Assembly: GCA_022478985.1 (NCBI GenBank)
Contig: JAKSZP010000142.1
Location: 111,565-175,564, forward strand
Direction: 5' to 3'
DNA from: Massospora cicadina
Lineage: Eukaryota; Entomophthoromycota; Entomophthoromycetes; Entomophthorales; Entomophthoraceae
DNA: 64,000 nucleotides
A model generated the notes under the pieces. That model saw only the letters and a program-made list of their open reading frames with translations. It did not search any database and had not been told where the DNA came from. Shown piece after piece: positions 1-12,052 of the stretch. Position 1 is the first letter of the stretch. The number at the start of each line of letters is the position of its first letter. Position numbers and translations under genes: made by a program.

Positions 1-1782
1 TAATTTATCTTACAACCTTTTTGCGTTATCACTTTGTATCTATATTAAAGTCAATTTTCACTTGGGATCAGTAGGATCAGGGCAGCGTGCCATCGTCCAA
101 GTGAAACGACCAGGTATACAATTGAAGTATTACCAAAAAGCTATATCATAAATTTAAAGCACCATCCTTTCTATTGTCCTCACACAATAGATGCTCAAAG
201 CTGCAGTTTCCACCAAACAACAAACCAGCCATTGGGCGAAGCAAAATCTTCAACACTTGTTCCCAGAGCTTGCAACATTCTTTATTCCTTCCTCCACCTT
301 GGCGACTCATTCTTCCAAGGCTTTAAACTCCCATAGTCTTCTGAGTTTAGAGCATTCTGTTTTACAGTGGCTGAATTGGTCCACAGTTTGCGTAGCTCAT
401 CTTTGTACAACATTCTTATAATTCTTTGACTCAACTACCCTGTTTTGAGCACCAACTTGTAGAAATTTACTTTGGTTGTTATTGGCAAGCAACCCTAGTA
501 CCCTTTTTTCTGCACAGGTTCGGTTTCCTAATGCACTTTGTCATGTTGTATAGTAGAATGATTATAAAATTGATAATAGTATGGAGACTATTATCCGTAG
601 TTGAGTATGAATTATATTTCAGCCCAACGCTCAGCCAGTATTCCCAATTAAATACAGTGATGTTGTACTTGTAGGGATTCAATCCCTTGCTCTTGTCCAC
701 CTGATCTTCGCTGAGATACCCTGGTGACAGTTTCTCCAGTTCAACTCACAGTTGGCAGCCATCCCTGATTGTGACTCCTTCTTCTCTAGATCCCCACTTG
801 GATCTTTACACTTCTCTATAAGAGTCTTCCAATTATTGCACACAGCAATATTATCCTTGAGACAGAACACCACAATGGAAGCTGATGATAGTTTAACTAT
901 ATACCAAATGGATAACTTAGAACCAAATAACTCTTATAATCTGACTAACTGTTATCTGACTGTTCTTTATTATAGTGAATCCTAGGGAATATATAGTGGG
1001 GAATTTGGCTGTCTAACCCTTAGTTGACGCCTCTTCAATGAATTGGCAGCCGTTGCCATTGAATCACCCTTCCTCATCTCAGCAACCATGGTCTTCCCCA
1101 TCCTGGCTAGGATTCCATCATTGGACATCCTCAAGACCTAAAACAGAAACAGTTGGAAAATGTGTCCCTAATGTTTTCCTCTTGATCCAAGTGAAACTAC
1201 CATATTTGGCTAGTAACCTGCTTAGGTAATGGGACTTATTACCCATTAAAGCAGGTCACACACCAACTGATCAATTTGCTAGTTGCAGGCAGCATCACTC
1301 GCCTCACAACTTGCTATTCATTCCAAATCTCTTGGTGATGAAATTTGATTAATCCCAATCAGTACACCTGATAGCCAATAACTATCAGATGCCACTTTTT
1401 CATTGGCAACTCCACCTGATGAGATCTTAAGTATTCATCTGGATCAATCCCAGATGGATACAACCAGGCGAATATCCCAAAATCCCTTGAACGTAGTTAC
1501 TCTGAAACTCGGGCTAACCAATTTCTGATTCACTTCGCCTTAGGGAATTTTCCCCTAGCGATTCCAGGTAATCTAGAAGGCTGGGAATATGAGCAAAAAA
1601 CCCAACACCACTTCATTATTAAAATTGATCAACGAATTATGGTGGTAAATGGATGATCTTTAATTTTAAAATGGGATTATATAATCAATTAAAACCTTAT
1701 GCAACTAACTAGATGAGATAGGGTCTATATGGGGATTTGGTAAGGTTTCTTATTACTTGAATATTAGAAGCAATTAACCTTG
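1..1782. other. no recognisable gene
   Basis: Short open stretches only, none over about 80 codons, and none resembles a family I know. Base composition matches the rest of the AT-rich window. Because an LTR-type end lies at 2043 in minus orientation, part of this stretch may be the rest of that LTR, but I could not align it with the C LTRs. Confidence 0.4.
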
Positions 1783-2043
1783 GTTGGGATGAGCCCTAAG
1801 GTCCAGAGTTCCCTATACTGGACCACCTCCCTGCACATCCCTCAATAATTTTATCAAATTAGAAAAAAATAGGGGGAAGAAAGGTTTAATCCTTTGGGAC
1901 CAGGGCAATAACCCATCATTGATCTAAAATTTGAGCTAGGTCACTGATCTTAGGGAGAGGCTTCATTTGAGTATTTGTCCTTTCTTACGCCTATAAAGAC
2001 TTGTTCACGATCCATTTGTAAAGGCTGATCACCTGGACTTACA
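1783..2043 (-). repeat. LTR end related to chromovirus C LTRs
   Basis: This block aligns by eye with 29090-29365 and 43500-43771, the terminal parts of the two C LTRs. Shared landmarks are a GGGATGAG-CCTA stretch, a CTGGACCACCTCCCT-like stretch, a purine-rich GAAGAAAGG tract, and the end CTGGACTTACA. Read on the minus strand it begins TGTAAGTCCAGG, the start signature of the A and C LTRs. Beyond about 1780 the similarity fades, so it is either a divergent subfamily or a truncated copy. No matching target duplication was found. Confidence 0.6.
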
Positions 2044-2522
2044 GTAGCCTGCGCCAAATAGGTGTTAGTTAATATAAGTTATTAAATTTACTTACATGTA
2101 GTCAAGAAGGCAAAGCAAAAAAACTAAGTGCCCATAAAACGTGGTATCCTGCACTAACTACACTTTCGTCCTCATGATCATCTTCTTCAGTATAAAGATC
2201 CATATAGCTCACTGCCTCTTTTTATTCCCTTAGATGGTACATCCTTCTTTCAGTGGCTTTTATTGGAAAGTAGTACCAAAAATGTCCAGGTCTATGACAC
2301 TTTTTCAGGTAGATTCTTTTAAAGGTTAGCTTCTACTTTCTTTAGTTTTTACCTCTGGGTTAGTCATTTTTATCATGAGTGACATAGATAGTTTTGTATA
2401 CTCTCCGAGTTATTGGCCAAATGCCCTGTGTTCAGCTTTATAAGTCCCATGCAAATTAAGTATCACCTCGTTGATGGCATTCACTGACAGTGCAGTATTA
2501 ATAGATAGGTTCATTTTTAACT

Positions 2523-2714
2523 TCAAAATCTAGGTGCATCTCTAATGAGCTCAAAGCATTTATTTGCAGTTGGCAATTCTAATACTCTAGTTGTCCACAT
2601 CCTTTGAGTCTTGAGATAGTAATGGTCTGTGTAGTTTGTGATTGATTTTTTATTCCCCATCTTCATAAGTATGAAATTTTTTTTCAAATTATACAAGTCT
2701 TTATTGCTTTCCAA
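2523..2714 (-). pseudogene. Gag capsid-like fragment
   Basis: The 63-codon frame contains the string NKKSITNYTDHYYLKTQRM preceded by LKKNFILMKMG. This resembles the conserved retrotransposon Gag capsid segment in which a load-size motif is followed by S-V-x-x-Y and a basic residue. No zinc knuckle follows in frame. The fragment sits 0.5 kb from the minus-oriented LTR end at 2043, so it could belong to a deleted element. The match is short and could be chance. Confidence 0.3.
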
Positions 2715-4080
2715 CTCAGTAAAATGATGTTTCCCATTTCAGTTCAAGTTAATTAGGGACATAATCTCTAACTGAGAATTTTTTGAGACTACAGCTCATG
2801 CAGACTTGCACTTGCAATGCTTTTTGGTGATCACTCGCGCCATCCATGATGTTCTAGTACATCAAAAAGAAACCTGCAGTTGTTCCTTTGTAGGGTGTAG
2901 ACATAGACTTTAGAAGAGTTTGAAAATTTTGCTTTCTTTAATAGGCTTGGCATGCACAATGCGCGTTGGAGCTGTAATCCTTTTTAGTAGCCATATTAGT
3001 GTATCCATCCAGGTTGCTGCTCAGGATGGAGTAATTTCTGGTTATGGCCTAACTTGTAGTTGATACTATTACTTCTTTAAATTCTATCATAAGTGTACAG
3101 CGTGGAATCGTGCTGATCTAATTATTCTCTGTAACAAACTAAAGATAGATATTTATTATAACATCATTTCAAGGAATAGATATGCCATAAATTTTTTTTT
3201 CAAGGTTGAATCAATTTTTAGTAGAGGTTCCACCCACAGTGGTACAGCGGCTTGCATGCTTTCTAGCGGTTTCCTTGATGCGCTGAAGTTGGGCTTTTAA
3301 TAAAATACTAACAATTTAAATGTTCTAAGGCTTAAAATTGATGGTTTCCTCCTCCCTCTTCAGAGTTCAGAAGAATCCTCATTATGGTAAGCCTACATAT
3401 TCTTAACGTCACACAGTTTTTAAGATATCTTTCACTTTTCAGACGTCTGGTCTGATGGTGTCACCCCTTTAGTGAGCGCCATAGCCGCATCTTTGGCCTC
3501 AAGCTGCTTAATTGTATTAATTAATTTACAATTGGTGGTTGTGTTGTACACAAATTAGACACCAAGTGACGTTCTAAACTAAAAAAGGTTCTAGAAAATT
3601 CTTACTGGATGACTCTTATCTTGCTATCCGTTGTAGAAAATGTGTCTGGGTTAAACTGGTTTTTTTCCCTGCTAGCAATATTATCAATTTCACTCGCTTG
3701 TCTTATTGACATAACTTTGGTACGTTGGCTTAAGACACTTAGGAATCCCTAATTAAACTCTCCCTTGGCATTTACAGAAATTAAATATAATTTTACAACT
3801 GTAAATTCCTCTTTAGATCCCTGACTGATTCTGGAAACGCTTAATTTAAATCCAAATATATTGTTTATTCTAGGCACGATGAACAGGTACAGAATTTACT
3901 AAAATTACAAAAAAATATAAACCATTTCCATAAAACCTGAGTAGGGTCAACTCCGTCAAAGAAAGGATTTTTGCCTCAAGATTGGGACTCAGATTTTTCT
4001 AATTATATCATGGTTAAGCTTTTGTGTCATTAGACCTACTAAACGCAAATAGCTTCCTTTGGCTGTCACCTCAATTGATG
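2715..4080. other. no recognisable gene
   Basis: AT-rich, with stops in all frames. Nothing seen that aligns with the other repeats of this window. Confidence 0.4.
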
Positions 4081-4154
4081 TGCTATGGGCGGGAATCAAA
4101 CCCACAATCTTTGGGTTGGTAGGTGTACGCCCTACCGTCTTACCTTTCACCCCT
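4081..4154 (-). tRNA. tRNA-like sequence (pol III promoter remnant), not a functional tRNA
   Basis: On the minus strand the sequence GGGTTTGATTCCC matches the B-box/T-loop consensus GGTTCGANNCC with a single C-to-T change. It is flanked by a T-stem GTGGG/CCCGC that pairs fully if one G-T pair is allowed. An A-box-like AAGGTAAGACGGTAGGGCG lies about 35 bases upstream. GGTAGG and CCTACC can form a stem around a 7-base loop, but that loop lacks the T expected before an anticodon. The 5' end does not pair with the 3' end as an acceptor stem. It is therefore a tRNA-derived repeat head (SINE, or the LTR module described in the findings), not a tRNA gene. Confidence 0.45.
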
Positions 4155-5009
4155 TTTAAATCTAATATAAAATTGAAAACAAAAAATAAAATTTAGATTC
4201 TATAGTTATTACTTATTTTTAAAATTAAAAGTGATGTATTTTATACTTCAGAAAAAAAGAATATTTAATTTAGTAAAATGAAAATGGGTATTACAATATT
4301 GATGTTCTTTGGCTACTTCCTGTCAATATCTTCTTAATCTTTGCTTTAGTAATGGCATCCATTTGATTCAATAGCTAGAACTGAGAGCTCTGTCTTTCAG
4401 TGATAATTCCTAGCAGTATTAGAAGAGGCCTTAGGTGCAGTCTTTGATTTAAGGTTAGGGGTAGCAAAACCGCTTCTATTTATTTTCTTTACTACCTAAT
4501 TTAGTATTAGGCTGATTTTTAAGATTAAGTTAATGACACGCTGTTCACCACGTCTAGATTCAGGGTCTTAAACAGCCTTAGAAATCGGTTGGCTACCTGA
4601 TAAGGTAATATTTTGCAGAAGATTCAATCGTTCTATTGGTTTATTTAGGTTTTGATGGCCATTAGGTATTTTTCATCATTGGAAGCGTCATAAGTAACTG
4701 CTCTGTTATCTGATGCCTGAACTTTATTTCCTCCCCTATACATGAAGATATAAAAGTAATTTTATTATCATAGAATTTGGTGTTATTTTTGTCATTAATG
4801 TTGTTAAAAGTTTTTGCCTTCAGCTATCAAATCTCTTTAGTTGATTTCATACCCAACCAATGGTAAAATTGTTTAGATCGTCAGCTTATAAAATATGGCT
4901 CATCTCACCTATCCGCATTTCAGTTTTGATTATTTGAAAATTCCTGGTGTTATACAGTATAGTTCCTTCAAAAGGGAAAAGAATAATCTTCTGATATATT
5001 TGTGACTTT
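4155..5009. other. no recognisable gene
   Basis: AT-rich. It probably held the RT/RNase H part of chromovirus G, whose readable part starts near 5010, but I could not identify any RT motif here. Confidence 0.35.
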
Positions 5010-5827
5010 TCCATGACAATGGTTTTGTGAAAGGTGTCTAAATTTACTTCAGACTATGATGATCTGTAACATCTCATAAATCCTACCAGTGAGGATTTTA
5101 ATAACTGACCATTGTCATTTCCTTACTTGGATCCTATCTAATGCTCCTCCTGTAATCTCTGCGGAAAACTGGGCACTTGATGTACCATTAGTCTCCCATG
5201 TGCTAGCTGGTCAAACCATTTTGAAGAAGATGAAATTATTCTATAAACTAGTATTCTCGCCCTATAAATGAAACCCAATATAATCTGAAAGATGGGATAA
5301 TTCTGTTCAGGAACAAAGTTTGGGTTTCTCCCTGGCTTTGCGATGAGGTAATATATGAACATCATAATCCTCTAATAGTGGGTCTCCTAGAAAACAAGAT
5401 GTGCATTGATCTTGTGAAACGGTCATTTGATCTTTTAGTTATCCTAAGGATATTACCACCTTGTTTAAGAATTATGTGGCTTATTCTCAGGAAAAGAACA
5501 GACAGGTCAGGTAAGAACGGTCTGCCACATTCATTACAACAGGCAGGATTGCCGTGGACCTATGTATCTGGTGACTTTACTCATGAACTCCTTAGTTTCA
5601 GTGGGTTTGATTTGGTTATAGTTGTATAATATAAATTTTAAATCTCATTGTTTATCCAACGCCGTTTAGAAACTTTTCTAATAAAACAGACAGGCTCCTA
5701 AATACCCATGTGTTTGCTATGTTGGCCTATCCTGGAAGTAGTGAGTGATTTGGTCCCCAATTTACATACCAGGTCTACAATACCTGATAGTCATCCTTAA
5801 GATCATCTCATGTTAATCAATCTCTGT
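5010..5827 (+). pseudogene. chromovirus G pol, left part (RNase H end to integrase core)
   Basis: Pieces in several frames line up with A1 and A2 pol. NGFVKGV near 5020 matches the end of RNase H. PPVISAENWALDVPLVSHVL (about 5140-5210) matches the RNase H-integrase linker. SGKNGLPHSLQQAGLPWTYV (about 5505-5570) corresponds to A1 residues before its first catalytic aspartate. VFAM then FGPQFT-like words near 5710-5765 correspond to the second-aspartate block, with the aspartate not preserved. The reading frame is broken many times. It stops where the 5' LTR of B1 begins and resumes at 12687, so B1 was inserted into this integrase gene. Confidence 0.7.
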
Positions 5828-6459
5828 TGTCAGAAAATAACTAGATGGTTTCCTCCCTTAATGCTAAAATTTGAGATGACCTTGGTAGTTGAGCAATTCT
5901 GAAAAAATCCGCCAGATTTGAGAGTATTGGGAACCATTATTGACAGTAAATTAGGTTGTTTTGATCACGGGAAGTTATGTCAAGAATGAAAGATGGTTAT
6001 ATTAGATATATATTAACAGCTTAATTACAGTCAACTGAAGCCAAGTATAATCAATAAAGGATTAACTGGCAAAAAATACTAATGGAAAATGTGGCAGCAG
6101 ATATACGATTTCTCTGAGAATTACTCCAATAAAATTATTTAATTAGACTACCAACTGGCTGGGATAAAGGCCAGCAACTGCAGTGACGAGGATAAGAGTG
6201 GGACGAATAATGAGACGCAGTTAGTTTAGTTAGTAACCATAGTGCTACTCTGTGGTCTAAAATCCTGAAGGTTGATGGTAGTGGGACTCTGACTTAAAAT
6301 ATAAGGATTGTGGTTATTGGAGCTCTTTGTCTCCATTTTATAAGTCCTTTATATCTTTAAAGGGCCAGAAATCATCATATTACTCTCCAACTGTATCAGT
6401 GGGTGTTAACTCCCGTACAACCTTTCACAAGATCACATCTTATCCACCAGTTTCCGACA
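5828..6459 (+). repeat. 5' LTR of B1
   Basis: Starts TGTCAGAAA and ends GACA. It aligns with 12053-12681 along its length (632 and 629 bases). Identical runs include GATAAGAGTGGGACGAATAA and CTACTCTGTGGTCTAAAATC. A TATA-like TTTTATAAG lies near 6336-6344. About 55 bases downstream is the string TATCAGTGGGTGTTAACTCC, which recurs in all four B LTR copies. Confidence 0.85.
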
Positions 6460-7990
6460 TTAGTGCTCACTACATGGGCCACTGACTCAACCACAAAAGT
6501 ATATCCGCCTATTTGCGCCATGTAGGACCCCTCTAAAGCTGATGGTAACCCATCCCAGTCTGTCAAGCTGGTGCAATATGCTGAGGTTAAAATTGTCATG
6601 GATACATTACGTCAAACCAATGGCGAGCTACTTCATGAGCATAAAGTCCTGGTGAATAAATTTTAGGAGGTATTTTTCCAATCATGTACTTTGAGCCAAC
6701 AGAACAAACAACTAGCAGGTATCCTCAAAGACACTATTGAGTAGCTGCACTGCATTGAGGGGTAATTGAAAGCCTTCACTTATTGCTGAAGTTCCCACAG
6801 CAAAGCTTAAGAGCAAAAAGGGGACGCTATTTAAGGAAAGTGGCACTGTGGAAGTTATGAAGATTAGGAGAGGGCAGAAGAGCTCTTTGCCAACTAAGCA
6901 GACAGTGTGAGTCACTTTACCCATAGTGGAAGTTTTTGGAATATTATGCCGCTCCAAAAGAAGTCCTCGCTTGTTTGCTGTTTTGCCAGATGAAGAAGCT
7001 CATACAGCAACTAATCTCACGGACAATCTGAGTTCTGCCCTTATTTATGCATCCTCCCCTCACTGTGGTTCAAGCTATGGTTAACAAAAAGTGCCCCAGT
7101 TAGCTCCAAGAGCTCGTAGCTTTAAACGGGACAAGAATGTCTTTGTTGAAAAACTGACCCATTAAATTGGGATAAAAACAACCATGGTTCTTCAAATGCT
7201 TCTAATTGCTGTGGAGGAAGCTTATATTGCTGTAAAGCCAAGATACTGATCTCCACATTAGATGTTTAGAGTGCCAATCAGGTTACATGCTACCTGAATT
7301 AAAGTTCAATTACCTATTAAGAAGTCAGGACATAGGGTTGCACTTGTTTTGAAGGTTTAGAGAAAATTTCTCAATGAAAGACTGATTTCTGACACTTAAG
7401 TTTCAGTGGAAAAAAACTCCAATAGAGTTTCCTAACAAATTTACTTTTGAAAGTGCACATCTTGGTGGGGGTGGGGACATTATCAGAGGCCAATGTTAGA
7501 ATTGCAATGAAAGCAGTTCTGAAACCATACCAGGAGTTTTCTGACGCAATGGCTCTAGTTCTGCAAGGGGATGTCCCTTTACTCAAAAATTATTATCTAA
7601 AATGAATAGTTACTACATTCAGTCCACAATTCTGTAACAGAAGCTGTCAGTGGCTGTTGCTGTATTTTCCTCAGTGATCGGGCTGCTCAGCTGATTTATA
7701 ATTCGCTAGCCAATTTTTAAATCTCTTATAGTCTGCCAGCCAACCCACAGCCGGTCTATTATATTTTGGTCCACCCACGTCTGCTCTATAACTCTCTTCC
7801 CTGCCCTCGGCTGGCCTATAACCCTTGACCTGGACCTCTTAATGAGACTTGGAGACAGAAACCCTTTGGGATGCCATGTTTTGATTGTGTCTAACAAGGA
7901 CACTAAGCGGTGAACTGCCCTGCCAAGTGTCATATCCATGAAGTGAAGCTGAATATGTACAATCAGGGAAATTATTGAGCGGAGTAGATA
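6460..7990 (+). pseudogene. B1 gag remnant with CCHC zinc knuckle
   Basis: Gag packages the element RNA in virus-like particles. The clearest part is at 7877-7918, where one frame reads C-F-D-C, four positions, H, four positions, C. That is the exact C-x2-C-x4-H-x4-C nucleocapsid spacing, with two stop codons inside it. Upstream, short stretches such as NGELLHEHKVLVN (about 6620-6660) and AKFVRNS-like codons are too broken to assign to matrix or capsid with confidence. The position between the 5' LTR and the protease supports the call. Confidence 0.6.
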
Positions 7991-8399
7991 TGAGACCATC
8001 TACTTACACTGTTCCAATTTCAATTGTCCCACCTGATCCTAATGAGCCAATCTATGTTGGACCTCATGACCACACCAACATATTTCTTTATTAAAATCTG
8101 ATAAAGATGTACATGGTTTAACTCTCTCACAAGCTAAGGAGGCCGCATTGGAGGAGATCCGCCAAGAAATCTAAAAGCCCTAGGCCTTCCTAATATGGAG
8201 CGAAGGATGATTGATGAACCTTAACCCTCTTCAGATGTGGCATCATTAGAAGGAGTGAATGTCACCATCCCTGTGGAGATGATCACTAAGTAAAACCCCC
8301 AGATTAGGTCTAGTATCGTGTACTTCCTTTGACAAAAAGGATTCTTCAAGAGATGTATTTGTATTAACATTGGCAGTTCTTCTTATTCCAAGTGTATTT

Positions 8400-8720
8400 A
8401 TTTTGACATTTTTGTGTAAAACCCAAAAGATTCGTGTGATGACAGATACCAGCACACCTGTCAATGTATCGTCACTAAGTTGAGAGCCAAGCTGCCGCTG
8501 AAACCTGATGTGGACACCAAGTGGTATATGGAAAAGCCGGGGTGGAATGCACTGTCTTGGAGGGGCATAAAATGTGCTGACTTTTTTGTTTTAGGTCAAT
8601 TGCTGTCTCTGCACCAGCAATTATGTTGCCATATAAAAACTATGACATGTTGATTGGAGCTGCGTTCATGCGCCGCTTTGGTGCACTATTTGATATGGTA
8701 GGTGATACCTTTAAGAATTT
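8400..8720 (+). pseudogene. B1 aspartic protease remnant
   Basis: The frame reads VMTDTSTPVNVSSLS, with the catalytic triplet DTS at 8445-8453 where active retropepsins have DTG or DSG. The homologous B2 site has EMGAPVFILS and E has DYGAPINIV, so the family motif is D-T-G-A-P-[VI]-N-[VI]. About 200 bases further, words such as APAIMLPYKNYDMLIGAAFM fit the protease C-terminal half. Stops and frame changes abolish function. Confidence 0.65.
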
Positions 8721-8889
8721 GGGTTAGCAAATCCCAGTATACTTCACTTCAAGCGGGGTAACACAAGGTCCTACCCAGACTAGTCAGATTACCTCGCATA
8801 CTGTGAGGTAGTTCCATCTGCTATCAGCAGCTGAAATGGCGGACTAAGGTCCTCCATAATCATATATACAAGTACTAAATGATACCATA

Positions 8890-9170
8890 ACAATCAGTAA
8901 ATACTTTATTACCCTTTGGACATCAGGCTAAGTAGGGATGAAGATGGAAATTAAAGTACCTGAGTGGTCATATGGGGAGGTCTTTGGCCCATATAAACAA
9001 TCACACCGCAAGTCTCAAGTGGCTCTGGGCCTCTTACAAACTGTGAAAGGTGAGATCAAATTGCTACTGGTGAATCTTCAGATAGAGCCTTTGATGGTCC
9101 AGAGAAATCAAGTGGTGGCATATCTACACCTGACCCCCATTGACAAGGTCCTCCACCTCCATGAATTTGG
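8890..9170 (+). pseudogene. B1 dUTPase-like domain between protease and RT
   Basis: dUTPases hydrolyse dUTP and keep uracil out of DNA. Here a mostly open 98-codon frame (8938-9234) carries WSYGEVFGPYKQS, then LGLLQTVKGEIKLLLVNLQ, EPLMVQRNQVVAYLHL and TPIDKVL. This order matches trimeric dUTPase: the P-x-G-x-Y-G-x-[IV] strand, motif 2, the G-E-[IV]-K-V-L-x-x-N strand, then the x-G-x-x-[IV]-A-x-L strand. The motif 3 aspartate and tyrosine of G-V-[IV]-D-x-x-Y-x-G-E are absent (GLLQTVKGE). The same domain occurs at the same place in B2, so it is an element-encoded module. The RT linker follows directly. Confidence 0.65.
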
Positions 9171-9479
9171 CTCATTGGAAGAGCATGGCCTTCCAGATAG
9201 AACTCCATTTGGCATAATGGCAGTGTTTCCATGATAAGCTTTAATGGGGTTATTGGAGGGACAAAAAATATTGAATGATCGCTTTATTTAAAAGTATTGG
9301 GAGATATTTGCCTCCAATGACCACAATCTAAGATGTTTTCGCAGCGTCATCCATCATTTGGACACAGGAGATCAACCTCCTATTTGGTCCTAGCCGATCT
9401 ATCACTTTAGAGCTGCAGAGGAGGTAGTTTCTGAAGAAAAAAGAAAGCTTCTTGTCAGGGATTGCTGGAACCATCTAAG

Positions 9480-9990
9480 AGCCCTTTACTTCGCCTGTGT
9501 TAATTGCTAAAAAAGGATGGCACCAACCATGTAGTAATTGATTAAAGAAACTTACCACCGTCACTAAAAATGATTTTTACCCGCTTCCATGAATAAATGA
9601 TGCTCTAGATCTTTTGTTTGGAACTCACTATTTCTTAGCTATGGACATGATATCAGGTAACTGGCGAATTGAAATTCCTGAGGCAGAACAAGAGATATGT
9701 GACATAATCATGTCCAAGGGGTTATTACAGCCCACTTATATGCCTCATTGGCTATGTAACGCCCCAATTACATTCCAGAGGGCTATGGACACTAATCCGG
9801 AAAATCTTAAGCTGCCTTGCATAATGGCTTATCTTGATGACATTAACGTCTTCTTGTGGACATTCTTAGAGCTTCTGAATCATTTGGAGGAGGCGTTCCG
9901 CTAGCTTGCTGAGGCAAACATAAAGATCAAGGCTAATAAATGTCGATCTTTTCAAGAAGCATTTGGAATTTTCTTGGGTTTTTGTTAGAT
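9480..9990 (+). pseudogene. B1 reverse transcriptase remnant
   Basis: Open over 96 codons (9614-9904). FGTHYFLAMDMISGNWRIEI is RT block 3 with the first catalytic aspartate. CNAPITFQRAMD follows as the nucleotide-selection block. The polymerase box reads AYLDDINVF (YLDD at 9830-9841), so both box aspartates are retained. Upstream, KKDGT and N-YPLP-like words near 9510-9590 are frame-shifted. Downstream, EANIKIKANKCRSF matches the conserved L-K-x-x-K-C segment. The sequence is closest to gypsy RTs of the B2/E type rather than to the chromoviruses here. Confidence 0.8.
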
Positions 9991-10219
9991 GCCATGGGAC
10001 TTTGACTACAACTGACTAAGGTAAAAGCCCTCAGAAGGATGGCTTGCCTAAGTACTAAACAAGATACTTAAGTATTTTTGGGAATGTTTAGTTACTAACA
10101 ACTTTATCCCCAATATTAGCTGTGGTGGGGCCCCTCTCTTCAAGCTCTTGAAAATAGGACGCCACATTTGAGTAGATGAACAATGTCATTGTGCCTACAA
10201 CACCCTTCAGATGGCATTG

Positions 10220-10640
10220 ATTTAATGTTCTGGCTTTTCAATATCTGAAATTTGAAAAGAAGTTCATTGTTCAAATGGACGCTTTATTTTCCACCGTCAG
10301 AGCATTACTATCTCAGTGAGACAACTATGGGGTAGAGCACCCCATCACTTAATGCAGCTGGAGTTTAAATTGTCATGAACAGAATTACACAGAGACTGAG
10401 CGGGAGCGTCCAGTGGTAATTTACACATACAAAGAATTTGAGTGTATCTTCATGGAGTAAAGCTAAGGTCATGACTGACCATGCTTCGTTGCATTGGTTA
10501 TAGAATCTCTGGGAGCTGGAGGGATGTCTTTCTCAGTGGGCTCTCAAACTTCAAGCTTACTAACTTGAGATAATTCACCAGCCAGGTGTGAAGCGTCATA
10601 ATGCAGACTGATTGTCACGCCTACTGACGGTCACCATTAT
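10220..10640 (+). pseudogene. B1 RNase H remnant
   Basis: KKFIVQMDALFSTVRALLSQ matches the first RNase H strand with its catalytic aspartate. YTETERERPVVIYTYKEFE contains the catalytic glutamate motif. MTDHASLHWL and the later aspartate region (NAD-LS) are broken by stops. Order and spacing after the RT are normal for Metaviridae. Confidence 0.7.
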
Positions 10641-10809
10641 GGCAGACCTTGCTGATATGCTGTACAAAAAAAATTATCATCAGAAAGTATATTGATGAAT
10701 CACATCAAATCATTTAGGCATTAAAAGGAATGAGGGATTATATTTTTTTGAGGAATAAAGGTTATATAAGAATATCGGTAGTCTAACGTTATGTTTCTTG
10801 AGAACCTCT

Positions 10810-11850
10810 TCCAAACCAGGCACTATTTTAGATGCGCAAAAGGTGGTAGGGCATGGAGGGCTAAATAAAACGTTAGAATTAATGTGCCTGCAATATTACT
10901 GGGAGAGTGCACTTTGATGCGCTCAAAACTATCTTTTGTTGTCATCAGTGTCAAGCGGAGAAGCCCTTTCACTAAAAAGCTCCTACCATCTGGTAAACCC
11001 CAGTTTGCCTTTCATAAAATATCCATCAACATTGTGGGGCTCTTGCCAATAGGTGCAAATAGCTCTAAGTGCATCCTTATAGTGATAGATTATTTGATGA
11101 GGTGGGTAGAGGCATGGGTGATCCGAGATTTGGGGGTAGTAACTATTTGAAAAATTTAAAATGAAGTACACATTCAAAGTCATGGCTGCCATCAAATTAT
11201 ACTCAAGACAACGGAATAAAATTTACTTTACATGCCCTCCCTAAGTTGAAAGAATTAATGGCGAACAATGTGGTACTAAATATCCCATACTACCCTGAAT
11301 CTAATGGAACCATTGAGTGAGTTAATGGATCTATAGTGGATATCCCAAAAAAGCTGGCGAGGAATCAGCTCTCTGACTGGAGCACCCTGCTTTTCACTAC
11401 CATTTTCGCATATAAAATCTGCTACCACATTACAATGACATAAATTATTTTTAAATTGCTCTATGGGAGGTGCCCCACCCTGCCCCGCTACTTTACTCTT
11501 GTGTAGAAGACATGGACGGAATATGTCTGCAACGCTATTTGAAAACTCTGATGTCCACGTTTATCAAACTTCAGACTGAAGCAGAATCAACGAGTTGTGG
11601 CCAACGAAATTAGGGATCATGGTTCCTATCACCACCGCTTAGCAGACTCTGCTGTTCACAATAGAAGAACATGTCATTTTCCAGTATCAGTATGGATTTA
11701 GATGGCGTTTTAAGCTGGATAGCATATATATTGGACCCTTTGATTTAATAAAGAAAATGGGTACTTATGCCTATACAATTAAAGACCTGGTAAGTGGTCA
11801 GATTAACAACTAAGTACATGCCAATTTCCTTCGTACATATAAACAATAGG
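10810..11850 (+). pseudogene. B1 integrase remnant
   Basis: VGHGGLNKTLELM (about 10850-10890) is the histidine half of the HHCC zinc finger and the CC half is frame-shifted. In the core, VIDYLMRWVEAWVIRDLGVV (11090-11145) is the conserved D-Y-[LF]-T-[RK]-W block. DNGIKFT (about 11210) carries the second catalytic aspartate. ESNGTIE-VNGS (about 11300-11335) keeps the catalytic glutamate with a stop beside it. The C-terminal G-P-F-x-[IL]-I-K-K-M segment lies near 11735. There is no chromodomain; the frame ends with VHANFLRTYKQ near 11845. Confidence 0.8.
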
Positions 11851-11867
11851 GAAAAATATAAAATAAT

Positions 11868-11904
11868 ATTAGTGATATTAGTTTAAAAAAACTATATCAC
11901 TAAT
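11868..11904. other. perfect-arm hairpin between B1 pol and 3' LTR
   Basis: ATTAGTGATATTAGTTT is followed after a short A-run by AAACTATATCACTAAT. The arms pair over 16 positions with one bulged T. It lies 150 bases before the polypurine tract. It could be a terminator-like or structured 3' untranslated element, or a small palindromic insertion. Confidence 0.5.
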
Positions 11905-12041
11905 GAGAAGATTTTATAAAGGACAGTTGAGATGGATTAGTGCCAAAATGGGAACTTCTTTCTGGAAATGAAAAAGTTCCCTGTATACTGGTTGCCAGAG
12001 AACGTGATGTAGGTGTCTCTTCAGAGAAATATCATCTGGTT

Positions 12042-12052
12042 AAGGAGGGATA
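12042..12052 (+). promoter_or_regulatory. polypurine tract of B1
   Basis: AAGGAGGGATA directly abuts the 3' LTR start TGTCAG. It would prime plus-strand DNA synthesis. Confidence 0.6.
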
